7,435 nucleotides of DNA from Burkholderiales bacterium (GTDB lineage: Bacteria > Pseudomonadota > Gammaproteobacteria > Burkholderiales > Burkholderiaceae_C), in contig JAABPT010000060.1 of assembly GCA_011391855.1 (NCBI GenBank), forward strand, positions 1 to 7,435. The letters run 5' to 3'. A program made the translations under genes and the position numbers. The notes under the pieces were generated by a model that saw only the letters and a program-made list of their open reading frames with translations, had not been told where the DNA came from and made no database searches. Shown piece by piece: positions 1-6,002 of the stretch. How positions within the stretch are numbered: the stretch's first letter is position 1; each line of letters starts with the position of its first letter.

Positions 1-40
1 AGTCCGCTGCTGCAGCCCGGCGCTGGGGTGGCCAGGGTGG

Positions 41-877
41 CTATGCCACGCTCGGGAGCAGCGCCGACAGCAGGAAGCCGACGATGGCACCCGCATGCGG
101 GCCCAGCGCCTCGCCCAGGTCATGACCGGCGTGCACTGGCAGCAACTCGGCGCGGCCGCCGCTGGCAACGCGAAGGCGTTCGGCGTCGGCGTAGGGCACC
201 GTTTCATCGTGCCGCCCGTGCACCAGCAAGACGGGGCAGCGCACGCGCGGCAGCGTGGCCAGCGGGGCGATATCGTCGAAACGTGCGCCAATCACGCGTT
301 GCACGTGGCGGGCCACGGCCCAGCCCAGCGGCCACCAGGGCAGGTGCTGTTCGTGCAGCCAGCGGCGCATCAACTCGGCCGGGTGCGCGAAGGCCGACAG
401 GCTGACGACGGCGCGGATGTCTTCGCGCTGCGTGGCGGCCAGCAGCGCCGCGGCGGCACCCACCGAGTGGCCGACGACCGCGAGCCGCGCCGCTTCGACC
501 GCGGGCTGCGCGCGCAGCCAGTCCAGGCCGGCGCCGATGTCCTCGGCAAAACGCGGCATCGAACTGAATTCCTCGTCGTCGCTGGCACCGTGGCAGCGCG
601 CGTCGGGCAGCAGCACGGCGAAGCCCGCCGCATGCAGCGGCGGCGCCGCCGGCAGCATGAGCGCGGCATTGGCGCCCCAGCCGTGCATCAGCAGCACGGC
701 CGGCGCCGGGCACTCCCCGGGCGCCGGCACGTACCAGGCGAAAAGCGACTTGCCGCCCGCCGCTCGCAGGCGCACCGTCTCGGCGACAAGGCCCAGGTCG
801 GCCGGCGTGCGCCCATGCGCCAGCCGCGGGGCGCGCAGCCGGTGCAACAGGAAACGGTGCGCGCGGTCGCCCGGCAT
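41..877 (-). CDS. alpha/beta-hydrolase family protein
   Basis: A 278-residue serine hydrolase of the alpha/beta-hydrolase fold, probably cytoplasmic because no signal peptide is seen. The oxyanion-hole segment HGWGAN lies at residues 65-70, PDARCHGASD at 91-100, the nucleophile elbow GHSVG at 136-140 (Ser138), the acid in GRHDETVP at Asp224, and the catalytic His in HAGHD at His252, so the triad is complete and correctly ordered. The frame is open further upstream to 1099, but that part is the shadow of the next gene. The ATG at 877 is preferred because it lies 13 nt after that gene's stop, and a GAGG overlapping the stop codon (TGAGGCC) can serve as ribosome site. It is the last gene of the leftward sulfur operon. 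The substrate is unknown; the HGWGAN/PDARCHG pattern recalls BAAT/dipeptidyl-peptidase-like esterases, but no specific ester or thioester can be named. Confidence 0.88.
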   Translation of the reverse strand: MPGDRAHRFLLHRLRAPRLAHGRTPADLGLVAETVRLRAAGGKSLFAWYVPAPGECPAPAVLLMHGWGANAALMLPAAPPLHAAGFAVLLPDARCHGASDDEEFSSMPRFAEDIGAGLDWLRAQPAVEAARLAVVGHSVGAAAALLAATQREDIRAVVSLSAFAHPAELMRRWLHEQHLPWWPLGWAVARHVQRVIGARFDDIAPLATLPRVRCPVLLVHGRHDETVPYADAERLRVASGGRAELLPVHAGHDLGEALGPHAGAIVGFLLSALLPSVA

Positions 878-890
878 CAGGCCGCAGGCC

Positions 891-1232
891 TCAGTGCGCC
901 GCGGCCTGCCGCATGGCCGACAGCGGCCAGGCGAAAGCCATGGCCAAGGCGCCGAAGCCCGCCGCCACGCCCAGCAGATTGGCCCAGTCGACCCAGTAGC
1001 CCATCTCGGACAGCGCCGACTTGTTCCAGCCCGGCACCCACAGCACGGCCGCCAGCGTGACCACAGCGCCGACGCCCAGCGCCAGCGGCAGGCCGGCAAG
1101 CCAGCGCGCGCCGCGGCGGCGCAGCGCGGCCACCATCACCACCAGCCACAGCCCGGCGGCGGCCAGCAGCAGCGGCCAGATGCCGAGCGCGATCTCCCAC
1201 ACGATATTCATCACCAGCCAGATCTCGTACAT
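891..1232 (-). CDS. small three-helix inner-membrane protein, unknown function
   Basis: A 113-residue hydrophobic protein that I do not recognise. Three membrane segments can be read: residues about 10-37, 45-67 (LAGLPLALGVGAVVTLAAVL) and 83-105. A basic loop RRRGAR at 38-43 follows the first helix and should lie in the cytoplasm by the positive-inside rule. A conserved-looking loop, PGWNKSALSEMGYWVDW, joins helices 2 and 3. The ATG at 1232 is supported by AGGAG about 8 nt upstream. It starts 34 nt after the SQR gene and ends 13 nt before the hydrolase gene, so it is almost certainly co-transcribed with both. Its place directly after SQR suggests a membrane anchor, quinone-side partner or transport role in sulfide oxidation, but that is inferred from position only. 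Confidence 0.8.
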   Translation of the reverse strand: MYEIWLVMNIVWEIALGIWPLLLAAAGLWLVVMVAALRRRGARWLAGLPLALGVGAVVTLAAVLWVPGWNKSALSEMGYWVDWANLLGVAAGFGALAMAFAWPLSAMRQAAAH

Positions 1233-1266
1233 GGTGGCTCTCCTCGTTTCCTGCGACGGCTGCGCG

Positions 1267-2616
1267 TCAGACGCGGCCCTTGAGCACGGCCAGGTAGGCT
1301 GGCTTGAGCATGCGGTATTTCATGAGCCAGGCGAAATAGCTCTCCTGCAGCGGCTCGATGAGCGGCAGCGAAGGCGTCAGCCGCCCTTCGTAGTCGAACT
1401 CGATCAGCATCGCCGAGCCTTCGCGCGTGATCAGCGGGCACGAGGTGTAGCCGTCGAAGGCCTCGTCGGGCGGGCGGCCGGCGATCGCCTGCACCAGGTT
1501 GTGCGCGACGATGGGCGCGCTCTTCTTCACCGTGGCCGCGGTCTTGCCGCGCGGCGTGCCGTTGATGTCGCCGATGCCGAACACGTTGGGGTAGCGGCGG
1601 TGCTGCAGCGTGGTCTTGTCCACCTCCAGCCAGCCGCCGGCGGCGAAGGGCCCTTCCTGCCAGGCCAGGGGGCTGTTCTTCACGGAGTCGCAGGCGCGCA
1701 TGGGCGGTACCACGTGGATGAAGTCGTAGGGCTTCTCCACCGTTTCGCCCTCGGGCGTGGCGAAGGTGGCGCGCCTGGCGCCGATGTCGATGGCCGCCAG
1801 CCGGTGGTTGAATTCCACGGCGATGCCCAGCGCCTGCCAGCGCTGCAGCACGTTGTCGTTGACGACCTTGACGCCGAACACGTTCCCCAGCGCCGACTGA
1901 AAACTGATGCGTGTCTGGTCCAGCATGCCGGCCTGCTGCAGCCGGTCGCGCAGCATGAAAGTCATCTTCAGCGGCGCGCCGGCGCACTTCAGCGGCGTGG
2001 CCGGCAGCGTCATCAAGGCCTGCCCGCCCGTCCGCACGTAGGCCTGCATTGCCGCCCAGGTGGCCTGCGCCGCCTGCGGGCCGGCGTAAACGCTGGCCAG
2101 GCCGTTGCTGCCGATGGCGCCCACGTCCATGCCGTCGATCTGCGCATAGTCGAGCTGCACGCCCGTGGCCACCACCAAGTAATCGTAGGGAATCTGGCGG
2201 CCGCCGTTGGTGGTGACGATCCTGGCCTCGGGGTCGAATTCGACCACCGCTTCCTTCACCCACTGCACGCCGTCGGGCAGGAAGTCGGCATTGCGGTCGC
2301 GCACCTTCTCCACCGGCCACACGCCGGTGGCCACCAGCGTATAGCCGGGCTGGTAGTTGTGCTCCTCCTTGCGGTCGACGAGGATGATCTTCGCGCCGTC
2401 GAGCAACCGCGACAGCCGGTTGGCCACCGCGATGCCGCCCAGGCCGCCGCCGGCGATGACGATGCGGGCGCTGGTCTTGACGCTGGCGCGCGCCGGCGTG
2501 GCGGTGCCGCTGGCACCCGCGGCCACGGGCAGGGCGGCCAGCGCCTGCAGCCAGCGGCGGCGCGTGGCGTCGAAGGTGGCGGGCTCTGCGCCATGCGGGT
2601 GCCCGGGTAGATGCAT
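1267..2616 (-). CDS. sqr: sulfide:quinone oxidoreductase, type II-like, with Tat leader
   Basis: A 449-residue FAD-dependent disulfide oxidoreductase. SQR oxidises sulfide to sulfane sulfur (persulfide or polysulfide) and passes two electrons through FAD to ubiquinone at the membrane. The dinucleotide fold GGGLGG is at residues 56-61 and the second FAD motif VFGIGDING at 345-353. The two redox cysteines expected of type II (mitochondrial SQOR-like) enzymes are present: Cys211 in PLKCAGAP and Cys393 in DGYTSCPLIT, followed by the family signature EFDY (407-410) and a C-terminal tail with WLMKYRM that may touch the membrane. Cys309 is extra. The N-terminus carries a twin-arginine motif TRRRWLQ (18-24), a hydrophobic stretch and a plausible ARA|S cleavage after residue 44, so folded export is predicted. 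The ATG at 2616 has AGGAG about 7 nt upstream and lies 18 nt after the preceding gene. Flavocytochrome c sulfide dehydrogenase is the main alternative, but no cytochrome partner is present and the Cys393 region fits SQOR better. Confidence 0.88.
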   Translation of the reverse strand: MHLPGHPHGAEPATFDATRRRWLQALAALPVAAGASGTATPARASVKTSARIVIAGGGLGGIAVANRLSRLLDGAKIILVDRKEEHNYQPGYTLVATGVWPVEKVRDRNADFLPDGVQWVKEAVVEFDPEARIVTTNGGRQIPYDYLVVATGVQLDYAQIDGMDVGAIGSNGLASVYAGPQAAQATWAAMQAYVRTGGQALMTLPATPLKCAGAPLKMTFMLRDRLQQAGMLDQTRISFQSALGNVFGVKVVNDNVLQRWQALGIAVEFNHRLAAIDIGARRATFATPEGETVEKPYDFIHVVPPMRACDSVKNSPLAWQEGPFAAGGWLEVDKTTLQHRRYPNVFGIGDINGTPRGKTAATVKKSAPIVAHNLVQAIAGRPPDEAFDGYTSCPLITREGSAMLIEFDYEGRLTPSLPLIEPLQESYFAWLMKYRMLKPAYLAVLKGRV

Positions 2617-2634
2617 GTCCGTCTCCTGGTGGTG

Positions 2635-3780
2635 TCAGCGGTATTGGTGCAGATAGCGGCGTTCGAAACCGCGCTTGGCCCAGTGCAGCAGCCGGCTCGA
2701 CGGCAGCAGCCAGTTGCGCTGCGGCGTGCGCCAGATCAGCGTGCCGTGGTCGATGGCGTCGACGATGCAGATCAGTTCGACTTTGAAGCTCTCGTTCGAC
2801 GGCCGGCCCTGCAGGTCGCCCAGCAGGTTGGCGGCAGCGGCCGCGGCTTGCAGGTCGGCCATGTGCGCCTGCTTGGGCATCCAGTCGGGGCCGGGAAAGC
2901 TGCCCGAGTCGCCCGCCACGTAGATGCGTTCGCGCCCCGGCACGCGGCAGTGCGCGTCGGCCTGCAGCAGGCCGCCGGGCGAGCGCGGCAGGTCGGTGGC
3001 GTCGAACCACAGATTGCCGGTCATGCCGGGCATGAAGAGCACGAGGTCGGCTGCGAAGCTGCCGCCTTCGCTGACCACCTGGCCGGCCTCGATGCGCTGG
3101 AGCTTGTGGCCCAGGTGGGTGCGAATGCCGCGCCGTGCCATCTCGGCCAGCAGGTACTGCACCGCCTTCGGGCCGAGGCGGTTGCCGGGCTCGGTAGACG
3201 GATTGAAGAAGGTGATCTCGAAGCGCTCGCGCCGGCCTTCGCGCTTGAGCTGTTCGTCGATGCCGAACAGGAATTCGAACATCGGCCCGCCGCGCACTGC
3301 CGTCGGCTCGTTGGGGTTGCCGGCGAAGCCCACGGCGATGTTGCCGCCTTGCATTTCCTTCAGGCGGTCGCGGATGCGCTCGGCCGCCGCGATGCCTTCG
3401 CAGGGCGTGATCGCATGCTCGATGCCCGGCAGCTTCTTGATGAAGCGGCCGCCGGTGGCGATGACGAGCGCGTCGTTGGCCACTTCGCCCAGCGTGGTCA
3501 GCACCGTGCGGCCGCCGTCGCCCAGGCCGGTGACCTCGGCCGGGTGGAAGTCCACGTCCATGCGGCGCAGGAAGTTGTCCAGCGGCACCACCAGGTCCTG
3601 GCGCGTGCGCAGGCCGCTGGGGATCCAGATGATGCCGGGCAGGTAATGCAGTTCGGCGCGCGGTGCCACCAGCGTGATGCGAACGCTGGCATCGCGCCGG
3701 CGCAGTTCGCGGATCGTCGACAGGCCGGCGAAGCCGGCGCCGAGCACGGTCACGCGGGGGGAGTTCGTGGTCGGTTTCAT
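2635..3780 (-). CDS. SQR-like FAD/NAD(P)-binding oxidoreductase lacking the central redox cysteine
   Basis: A 381-residue flavoprotein related to bacterial type I-like SQR. It has GAGFAG at 14-19, the ATGG motif at 108-111, a second FAD motif YVAGDSGSF at 287-295 and an amphipathic basic C-terminus (about 360-381) ending like the Acidithiobacillus-type enzyme (AKxxFExxxL). By eye alignment to A. ferrooxidans SQR, Cys127 (TPCEG) matches Cys128 and Cys338 (ELICIVD) matches Cys356. The position of Cys160 (normally GxSCFGP or KCAGAP) is replaced by the segment GNPNEPTAVRGGP, with no cysteine; Cys278 is the only other one. No signal peptide is seen. Its ATG overlaps the stop of the upstream gene as ATGA, implying translational coupling, and the Tat-leader SQR follows 18 nt later. 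It may be a divergent SQR, a partner subunit, or a flavoprotein with another sulfur substrate. SQR family membership is clear; activity is uncertain. Confidence 0.85.
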   Translation of the reverse strand: MKPTTNSPRVTVLGAGFAGLSTIRELRRRDASVRITLVAPRAELHYLPGIIWIPSGLRTRQDLVVPLDNFLRRMDVDFHPAEVTGLGDGGRTVLTTLGEVANDALVIATGGRFIKKLPGIEHAITPCEGIAAAERIRDRLKEMQGGNIAVGFAGNPNEPTAVRGGPMFEFLFGIDEQLKREGRRERFEITFFNPSTEPGNRLGPKAVQYLLAEMARRGIRTHLGHKLQRIEAGQVVSEGGSFAADLVLFMPGMTGNLWFDATDLPRSPGGLLQADAHCRVPGRERIYVAGDSGSFPGPDWMPKQAHMADLQAAAAAANLLGDLQGRPSNESFKVELICIVDAIDHGTLIWRTPQRNWLLPSSRLLHWAKRGFERRYLHQYR

Positions 3781-4406
3781 GGCGTGCGGGCCTCATCGAC
3801 GGCGGGGGTGGGCGGCAGTTCGCGCACGCGCGCCAGGAAAGTGTCACGCGTGGCGCCGCCGAACCAGGGGTGCCAGCGCCGCTGCTCCAGCACGCTGGAC
3901 ACGGCACGCGCCTGCCGGGCGTGGCCACAGAAGAGCAGCGTTTCGGCGGGCAGCGTGAAGACGCTCCCCGTGACGCTGTCCCACAGCGCTTCGGGTAACG
4001 CCGGGCGCGGCTGCCAGGGGCAGGCGTCTACCGCCAGCAAGCCGCCGCAGAAGAGGCGGTCGCGCCACAGGTAACTCAGGCAGCCGGCGGTGTGGCCGGG
4101 TGTGGCCCATACGCGCAGATGTTCGTGGCCGAAGGGCAGCACCCCACCGCAACCGGCGGGTGCATGGTGCACGACGATGGGTGCGCCCAGGGCCGCAACG
4201 GCCTCGGCCTCGCCCGGCTGCAGGGCGTCGTGCTCGTGCGTTCTCGCCACCCAGCGCAGGCTCAGCCGCTGTTCGTCGAGCATGGCGGCCAGCACCGGCA
4301 CGTCTGCGCCGCGCGGGTCGATCAACACCGCCTCGCCGGCGTCCAGGTCGGCCAGCAGGTAGCTCACGGCCCCGCTGGCCTCGTCGTGCAGCAGTCGGAA
4401 ATGCAT
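3777..4406 (-). CDS. ETHE1/persulfide-dioxygenase-like metallo-beta-lactamase-fold protein, degenerate metal site
   Basis: A 209-residue MBL-fold protein whose backbone follows ETHE1-type persulfide dioxygenases: EAVLIDP at 25-31, ATPGHTAGCLSYL at 101-113, SVFTLP at 148-153 and a late QRRWHP at 175-180. Such enzymes oxidise glutathione persulfide with mononuclear Fe(II) held by two His and one Asp. Here HxHxDH reads HEHDAL (57-62), keeping the first two His but losing the Asp-His pair. The PGH histidine is kept (His105), and so is a late His (162). The TGD motif reads CGG (120-122), so the Asp ligand is Gly122. The CGRxDF segment that contacts glutathione in ETHE1 is replaced by ACPWQPRP. No signal peptide is seen, so it is probably cytoplasmic. 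It lies 69 nt after the Rieske gene and overlaps the next gene by 4 nt; its own ribosome site is weak. It may be an inactive or repurposed homologue. Confidence 0.85.
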   Translation of the reverse strand: MHFRLLHDEASGAVSYLLADLDAGEAVLIDPRGADVPVLAAMLDEQRLSLRWVARTHEHDALQPGEAEAVAALGAPIVVHHAPAGCGGVLPFGHEHLRVWATPGHTAGCLSYLWRDRLFCGGLLAVDACPWQPRPALPEALWDSVTGSVFTLPAETLLFCGHARQARAVSSVLEQRRWHPWFGGATRDTFLARVRELPPTPAVDEARTP

Positions 4407-4475
4407 GGCGCCGCTCGATGCAACAGCTTCAGCGCTGCGGCCAGAAAGATGATCCGACCATGGCTGCAGGCTCCT

Positions 4476-5093
4476 TCAGGCCGCGGCGTCGTCGCCGATG
4501 AGGATGCGCGTGGCGCTCAGGTAGCGGTACGGCGGGATTTCCAGGTTGGTCGGCGCGGGCTTGTTCTTGTAGGCACGGCCGGCGCCGTCGAAGGTGGAGC
4601 CGTGGCAGGGGCAGAAATAGCCGCCCGGCCAACCGGCCCCGACGCTGGGGTTGCCGCTGCCCTGCGGCACCGCCGTGGGCGAGCAGCCCAGGTGGGTGCA
4701 GATGCCCACCGCCACGAAGACCTCGGCCTTGACCGAGCGCGTCTCGTTGCGCGCGACCTCGGGCTGCTGGTCCTTCAGCGACTGCGGATCCACCAGTTCC
4801 GATTCATGGCCCTTCAGCGCGGCCAGCATCTCGGGCGTGCGGCGCACCACCCACACCGGCTTGCCGCGCCATTCCACGGTCTTGCTGCCGCCGGGCGGAA
4901 TGTCGGCGATGTCCACTTCCACCGCCGCGCCCATGGCCTTGGCGCGTTCGCTGGGTGCGAAGGTGGAAACGAAGGGCACGGCGGTGGCCACCGCGGCCAC
5001 GCCGCCGGCACCCGCGGTGGCCAGCAGCCATTGCCGGCGCTCGGGGTCGTTGGCGCCGTCGGTCGGCAGCGAAGGGGCAAGCGTGTGTTCCAT
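4476..5093 (-). CDS. petA: Rieske iron-sulfur protein, ubiquinol-cytochrome c reductase type
   Basis: A 205-residue Rieske protein of the bc1-complex type, full length for proteobacterial PetA. The [2Fe-2S] ligands are in CTHLGC (Cys132, His134) and CPCHGS (Cys161, His164), and Cys137 and Cys163 form the usual disulfide. The N-terminus has ERRQWLL (18-24) followed by a hydrophobic stretch to about residue 45, the uncleaved Tat signal-anchor seen in PetA. The catalytic domain would therefore sit on the periplasmic side of the inner membrane, taking electrons from quinol. The ATG at 5093 has AAGGAA about 8 nt upstream. It is the first gene of the leftward set, and no cytochrome b or c1 gene follows, unlike the usual petABC order. 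It could be a duplicate devoted to sulfide-derived electrons or a relocated sole copy. The family call is very secure; the gene symbol is by family. Confidence 0.93.
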   Translation of the reverse strand: MEHTLAPSLPTDGANDPERRQWLLATAGAGGVAAVATAVPFVSTFAPSERAKAMGAAVEVDIADIPPGGSKTVEWRGKPVWVVRRTPEMLAALKGHESELVDPQSLKDQQPEVARNETRSVKAEVFVAVGICTHLGCSPTAVPQGSGNPSVGAGWPGGYFCPCHGSTFDGAGRAYKNKPAPTNLEIPPYRYLSATRILIGDDAAA

Positions 5094-5233
5094 GTTGGGT
5101 TTCCTTGTGGCGTGGCGTTCGGAGGATCAATGGACGGTGTGTTCGTCGGCGCGGATCTGCACCACCGTCAACTTGCCGCGCATCTCGCGACAGGCGCGAG
5201 GCCTCGAGGGTCGGACTCCATACCCTTCTACGT

Positions 5234-5249
5234 ATCAAGGACCGTGCCA
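5234..5249 (-). promoter_or_regulatory. candidate sigma-54 (-24/-12) promoter for the leftward operon
   Basis: On the minus strand the sequence reads TGGCACGGTCCTTGAT. Against TGGCACG-N4-TTGCW this matches the whole -24 element and TTG of the -12 element with exact spacing (10 nt between GG and the -12 dinucleotide). The one mismatch is at the usually invariant C (TTGA instead of TTGC). It points toward the Rieske gene and would give a leader of about 130 nt. A sigma-54 promoter is expected because the neighbouring regulator is a sigma-54 activator. A weaker alternative on the same strand is TGGCAGGGATTTGGCG at 5301-5316, which keeps GG and GC at correct spacing but deviates elsewhere. Confidence 0.5.
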
Positions 5250-5310
5250 GCCAGTTGGCGACCGAAAACGCCTGAAGAATCAGGGACTTGCCTGGAGCGA
5301 CGCCAAATCC

Positions 5311-5359
5311 CTGCCATATTCGAACTGCCAATGACTGCCAATATGGCGCCTTACTGCCA
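5311..5359. repeat. CTGCCA repeat cluster with inverted GCCATATT arms; possible activator binding region
   Basis: CTGCCA occurs four times, at 5311-5316, 5325-5330, 5335-5340 and 5354-5359. The middle two belong to the direct repeat ACTGCCAAT at 5324-5332 and 5334-5342, spaced 10 bp, one helical turn. GCCATATT (5313-5320) and AATATGGC (5340-5347) form an 8-bp inverted repeat around them, and CTTGCCAAC follows at 5372-5380. The patch is more AT-rich than its surroundings. It lies about 60-125 bp upstream of the candidate sigma-54 promoter, a usual distance for an upstream activator site, and between the two divergent transcription units. Binding by the FisR-like protein is inferred. Confidence 0.45.
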
Positions 5360-5536
5360 CAATGTCATATGCTTGCCAACCGGCTGAGCGCGGGCCACGC
5401 GGGCCAGGAACCGGGCCGCCTGAGTGGACGCCGCCCCGCTGGGGACATTACATAAGCGTAGACTGATGAATGGCAGCCGAGATGGCTTGCCAGGGCCACG
5501 GAGCCCGATTTCGTTCTGACCCGAACCCCCCATCCT

Positions 5537-5965
5537 ATGAAGAACTCCCCTCTGCCCTTGCTGCCGCGGCGGCGCACCGTGGCGGTGGCGCTGCTGGCCA
5601 CGGGCCTGGCCGCGGCCGGCTGCAGCCCCGCCGTCGCCGACGCCGACGTGGTGAGCCTGGAAACCGCACGCGCCGAATTCGAAGCCGGCCGCGCGCTGTT
5701 GATCGACATCCGCGAACCGGTCGAGCACGCCACCGGCGTGGCCGCCGGCGCGCAACTGCTGCCCATGCGCCAGCTCGGCGCCCGCCTGGGCGAGATCCCG
5801 CAGGATCCGGCGCAGCCGGTGCTGCTGATCTGCAATACGCAGAACCGCTCCAAGGCCACGCTGCAGGCGCTGCGCGAGCGCGGCTACGGGCATGTGCGCT
5901 ACGTGAGCGGCGGCATGAGCGAATGGGCGCGGCGCGGCTGGCCCATGGTCAAGCCCGCTTCCTGA
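5537..5965 (+). CDS. exported single-domain rhodanese, probable lipoprotein
   Basis: A 142-residue sulfurtransferase with one rhodanese domain from about residue 38 to 137. The signature LLIDIREPVEHATG is at 54-67, and the active loop CNTQNRS at 99-105 contains the catalytic Cys99 that carries persulfide sulfur. The closing motif VSGGMSEWARRGWP is at 123-136. The N-terminus has PRRRTVAVALLATGLAAAGC: a basic start, a hydrophobic core and a lipobox-like AAGC with Cys29, so periplasmic anchoring by lipid is likely. Cleavage without lipidation (AVA|DA near 32-36) is the alternative. No Shine-Dalgarno sequence is visible before the ATG at 5537, and no ATG, GTG or TTG lies in frame between the upstream stop at 5459 and this start. 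It precedes the regulator gene by 37 nt, probably in one transcript, and would handle sulfane sulfur produced by SQR. Confidence 0.88.
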   Translation: MKNSPLPLLPRRRTVAVALLATGLAAAGCSPAVADADVVSLETARAEFEAGRALLIDIREPVEHATGVAAGAQLLPMRQLGARLGEIPQDPAQPVLLICNTQNRSKATLQALRERGYGHVRYVSGGMSEWARRGWPMVKPAS

Positions 5966-6002
5966 ACGCCGGCGCAGCAAGCCGTTCGGCACCGCTGACA
6001 CC

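Larger units (their letters stand above)
5094..5536. other. divergent intergenic regulatory region
   Basis: This 443-bp stretch separates the leftward operon (Rieske first) from the rightward rhodanese-regulator pair. It contains the candidate sigma-54 promoter and the CTGCCA cluster listed separately. On the minus strand it also holds an 18-codon open frame at 5127-5183 within the likely leader. No convincing sigma-70 or sigma-54 promoter was found for the rightward genes. Loose matches such as TGGACG with CCGCT at 5425-5440 have correct GG-N10-GC spacing but poor sequence. Long open frames crossing the region look like chance frames of GC-rich DNA. Confidence 0.7.

Noticed and set aside
36..48. 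Small hairpin GTGGC-TAT-GCCAC at the hydrolase stop codon
   Set aside because: Only five base pairs, no T-run, and it overlaps the stop codon; too weak to call a terminator.
1211..3928. Very long minus-strand open frame crossing several genes (about 905 codons)
   Set aside because: It is out of frame with both flavoproteins, rich in Arg/Ala/Pro, shows no domain motifs, and overlaps two frames with clear FAD motifs and ribosome sites.
1021..4074. Long plus-strand open frames opposite the leftward genes (1021-2610 and 2611-4074)
   Set aside because: They are antisense mirrors of GC-rich codons, heavy in His/Gln/Arg/Ala, with no recognisable motifs.
4092..5387. Plus-strand open frame of about 431 codons opposite the PDO-like and Rieske genes
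   Set aside because: It is antisense to genes with intact motifs; no domain is visible and it runs through the regulatory region.
5425..5440. Plus-strand sigma-54 promoter for the rhodanese gene
   Set aside because: GG-N10-GC spacing is right, but TGGACG and CCGCT are poor matches and such spacing occurs by chance in GC-rich DNA.
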